Source of the DNA: Aulostomus chinensis
Lineage: Eukaryota > Chordata > Actinopteri > Syngnathiformes > Aulostomidae
Length of the DNA: 64,000 bases
NCBI GenBank assembly: GCA_037954235.1
Contig: JBBMOA010000003.1
Location: 7,969,953-8,033,952 of the forward strand
Direction of reading: 5' to 3'
In this document: positions 62,964 through 64,000 of the stretch, one piece after another
Numbering within the stretch: the first letter of the stretch is position 1
Layout of the letters: each line of letters starts with the position of its first letter
Translations under genes and position numbers: made by a program
The notes under the pieces: model-generated
Databases searched by the model: none
What the model saw: the letters and a program-made list of their open reading frames with translations, nothing else
What the model was told of the DNA's origin: nothing

Positions 62964-63074
62964 GGGATACATCTCCTAGCATCTTTTCAGCCAAGCTTCG
63001 GACAGAGCTTGATACCAGCTATAACAAGACATATTAGTGATAAACAGCATGCTCTTTACTACGGTTCAGGGCCG
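62964..63074 (+). other. Candidate unassigned exon
   Basis: A pyrimidine-rich stretch ends in CATCGGCAG (62963). It is followed by 111 bases open in phase 0 (reading GIHLLASFQPSFGQSLIPAI then TRHISDKQHALYYGSGP) and a donor-like GTAAGC at 63075. The segment and its upstream 100 bp are clearly richer in G+C than their surroundings. I do not recognise the peptide. Chance is quite possible. A conserved regulatory element would look similar. Confidence 0.18.
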
Positions 63075-63080
63075 GTAAGC

Positions 63081-64000
63081 TGTGGAAGGTAACACATGTC
63101 AAGAGCCCGAGGCCTTATTTGGAACAAAACCAGTCTAATGTGGAAAAATGTAATTTATAAGTTTGTGTTATTATTTTTAGTTTTTCTTTGCTGGTTTGGT
63201 CAGATTTGGACATTAAATCTACTCAGCTACATTTGGTACAATGTCATGCTTGGATAAAAATAGACTTACAATGTAAGTGAGTCTACAATGTAAGACACAT
63301 GTAAGGAAGAAAATGTGAGGGCAAACTTCTTCCTTATATGATTCAAGTATTGTACCTTCTAGTTAAGCTCAATGTATGAAAGATGATTACTGACATTTTG
63401 GATGCCTTCAATTTTGTTATTTACATCTAACCTTTTAAATCAATGAATTGCATAAACTATATGTTTATATAAAAATCTAATTCAAAAGCATCTGTCAGAT
63501 GTCAGTTTTCCCTTATCTCAGCCATTGCTTTGGGTAAAGAAAACAAATTTATCATTAAAACCATCAGATCCTTTACCATGCTGCTCACATTAGTTCCTGT
63601 GACAGTATTTTCCTTAACTCTTCCTGTTGTACTGATTAAAAAACTAACTGCCACCTGTTCCATCGGGCTGCTGATGGTCACATCCATACAGTCAGGGATC
63701 CTCTGCTTGAGACCTCAAGAGCAACGGTGAGTGACATTGAACAAATTCCAGATGACATGTTGTGTCTGACTGAAACAGAAGAATTGTAATTGAATCCAGT
63801 CAGGCAAAGAATGCTTTTAATGCTGCTTAGATGTTTTTCTCTCTTTCATCCCATCCCCATGCAACAGTTTTTGAAATTCTTTTAGCAATCAAGATGGTTT
63901 TCTCTCTATACCACACAGCCTCTTCCAAATGTTTCGGCAGTTTCACACTATCATTTTTAGTTTTCAAAAGTGAGGCAGTACAGCTGTACAGAGAGCCAGC
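63081..64000. other. Noncoding DNA to window edge
   Basis: No supported gene. Overlapping frames on both strands at 63502-63730 are 60-66 codons. The plus one runs exactly into a donor-like CAACGGTGAGT at 63723-63733, but no acceptor or family match was seen. Confidence 0.4.

Overview
This is vertebrate nuclear DNA, almost certainly from a teleost fish. The one cellular protein-coding gene I can support is the homeobox gene barx1, on the + strand in four exons between 8210 and 10843 (249 codons). Its splice sites and reading phase close perfectly. The rest of the window is AT-rich noncoding DNA filled with fish-type transposable elements (TEs). These are a BEL/Pao and two Ty3/gypsy LTR elements, several LINEs, a Penelope-like element, PIF/Harbinger and hAT DNA transposons, and at least thirteen copies of one tRNA-headed SINE family with a GGAT-rich tail. 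Every TE open reading frame I examined is broken.

Layout. 1-1.4 kb: noncoding DNA with C-runs. 1.43-4.97 kb: decayed BEL/Pao element on the minus strand between two LTR-like repeats. 5.06-6.09 kb: LINE 3' end, then two SINE pieces around an AAT array. 6.1-8.2 kb: no gene, ending in the barx1 upstream region. 8.21-10.84 kb: barx1, with a SINE in intron 3. 10.85-20.5 kb: noncoding DNA with three SINEs and a roughly 1 kb unclassified repeat. 20.525-21.177 kb: non-autonomous hAT with a perfect 8-bp target duplication. 21.3-22.3 kb: LINE pieces. 22.3-35.3 kb: a largely TE-poor gene desert, as is common beside developmental regulators. 35.3-42.1 kb: hairpins, microsatellites, SINEs (one nested in another, one carrying a hAT MITE) and a hAT transposase fragment. 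43.8-45.3 kb: a LINE whose reverse-transcriptase motifs lie in the wrong order. 47.5-62.1 kb: a dense nest of TEs.

The nest can be read as stratigraphy. A minus-strand LINE (51.06-62.12 kb) is split by a plus-strand L2-like LINE (about 58.45-61.03 kb) and by a minus-strand gypsy element (about 51.5-57.33 kb). That gypsy element is itself split by a plus-strand Penelope-like element (about 53.15-54.56 kb, RT plus GIY-YIG domain) and by a hAT element (55.820-56.284 kb, 8-bp duplication with one mismatch). An internally deleted Harbinger (48.893-49.588 kb) and a plus-strand gypsy gag-RT fragment (50.04-51.01 kb) lie just to the left.

I found no convincing new biochemical system. The most unusual items are the permuted LINE, the five-deep TE nest, two perfect 17-bp fold-back hairpins, a recurrent GGGTC/GGCCCT hairpin module, a SINE body carrying a second tRNA-like head, and an unassigned candidate exon near the right edge.
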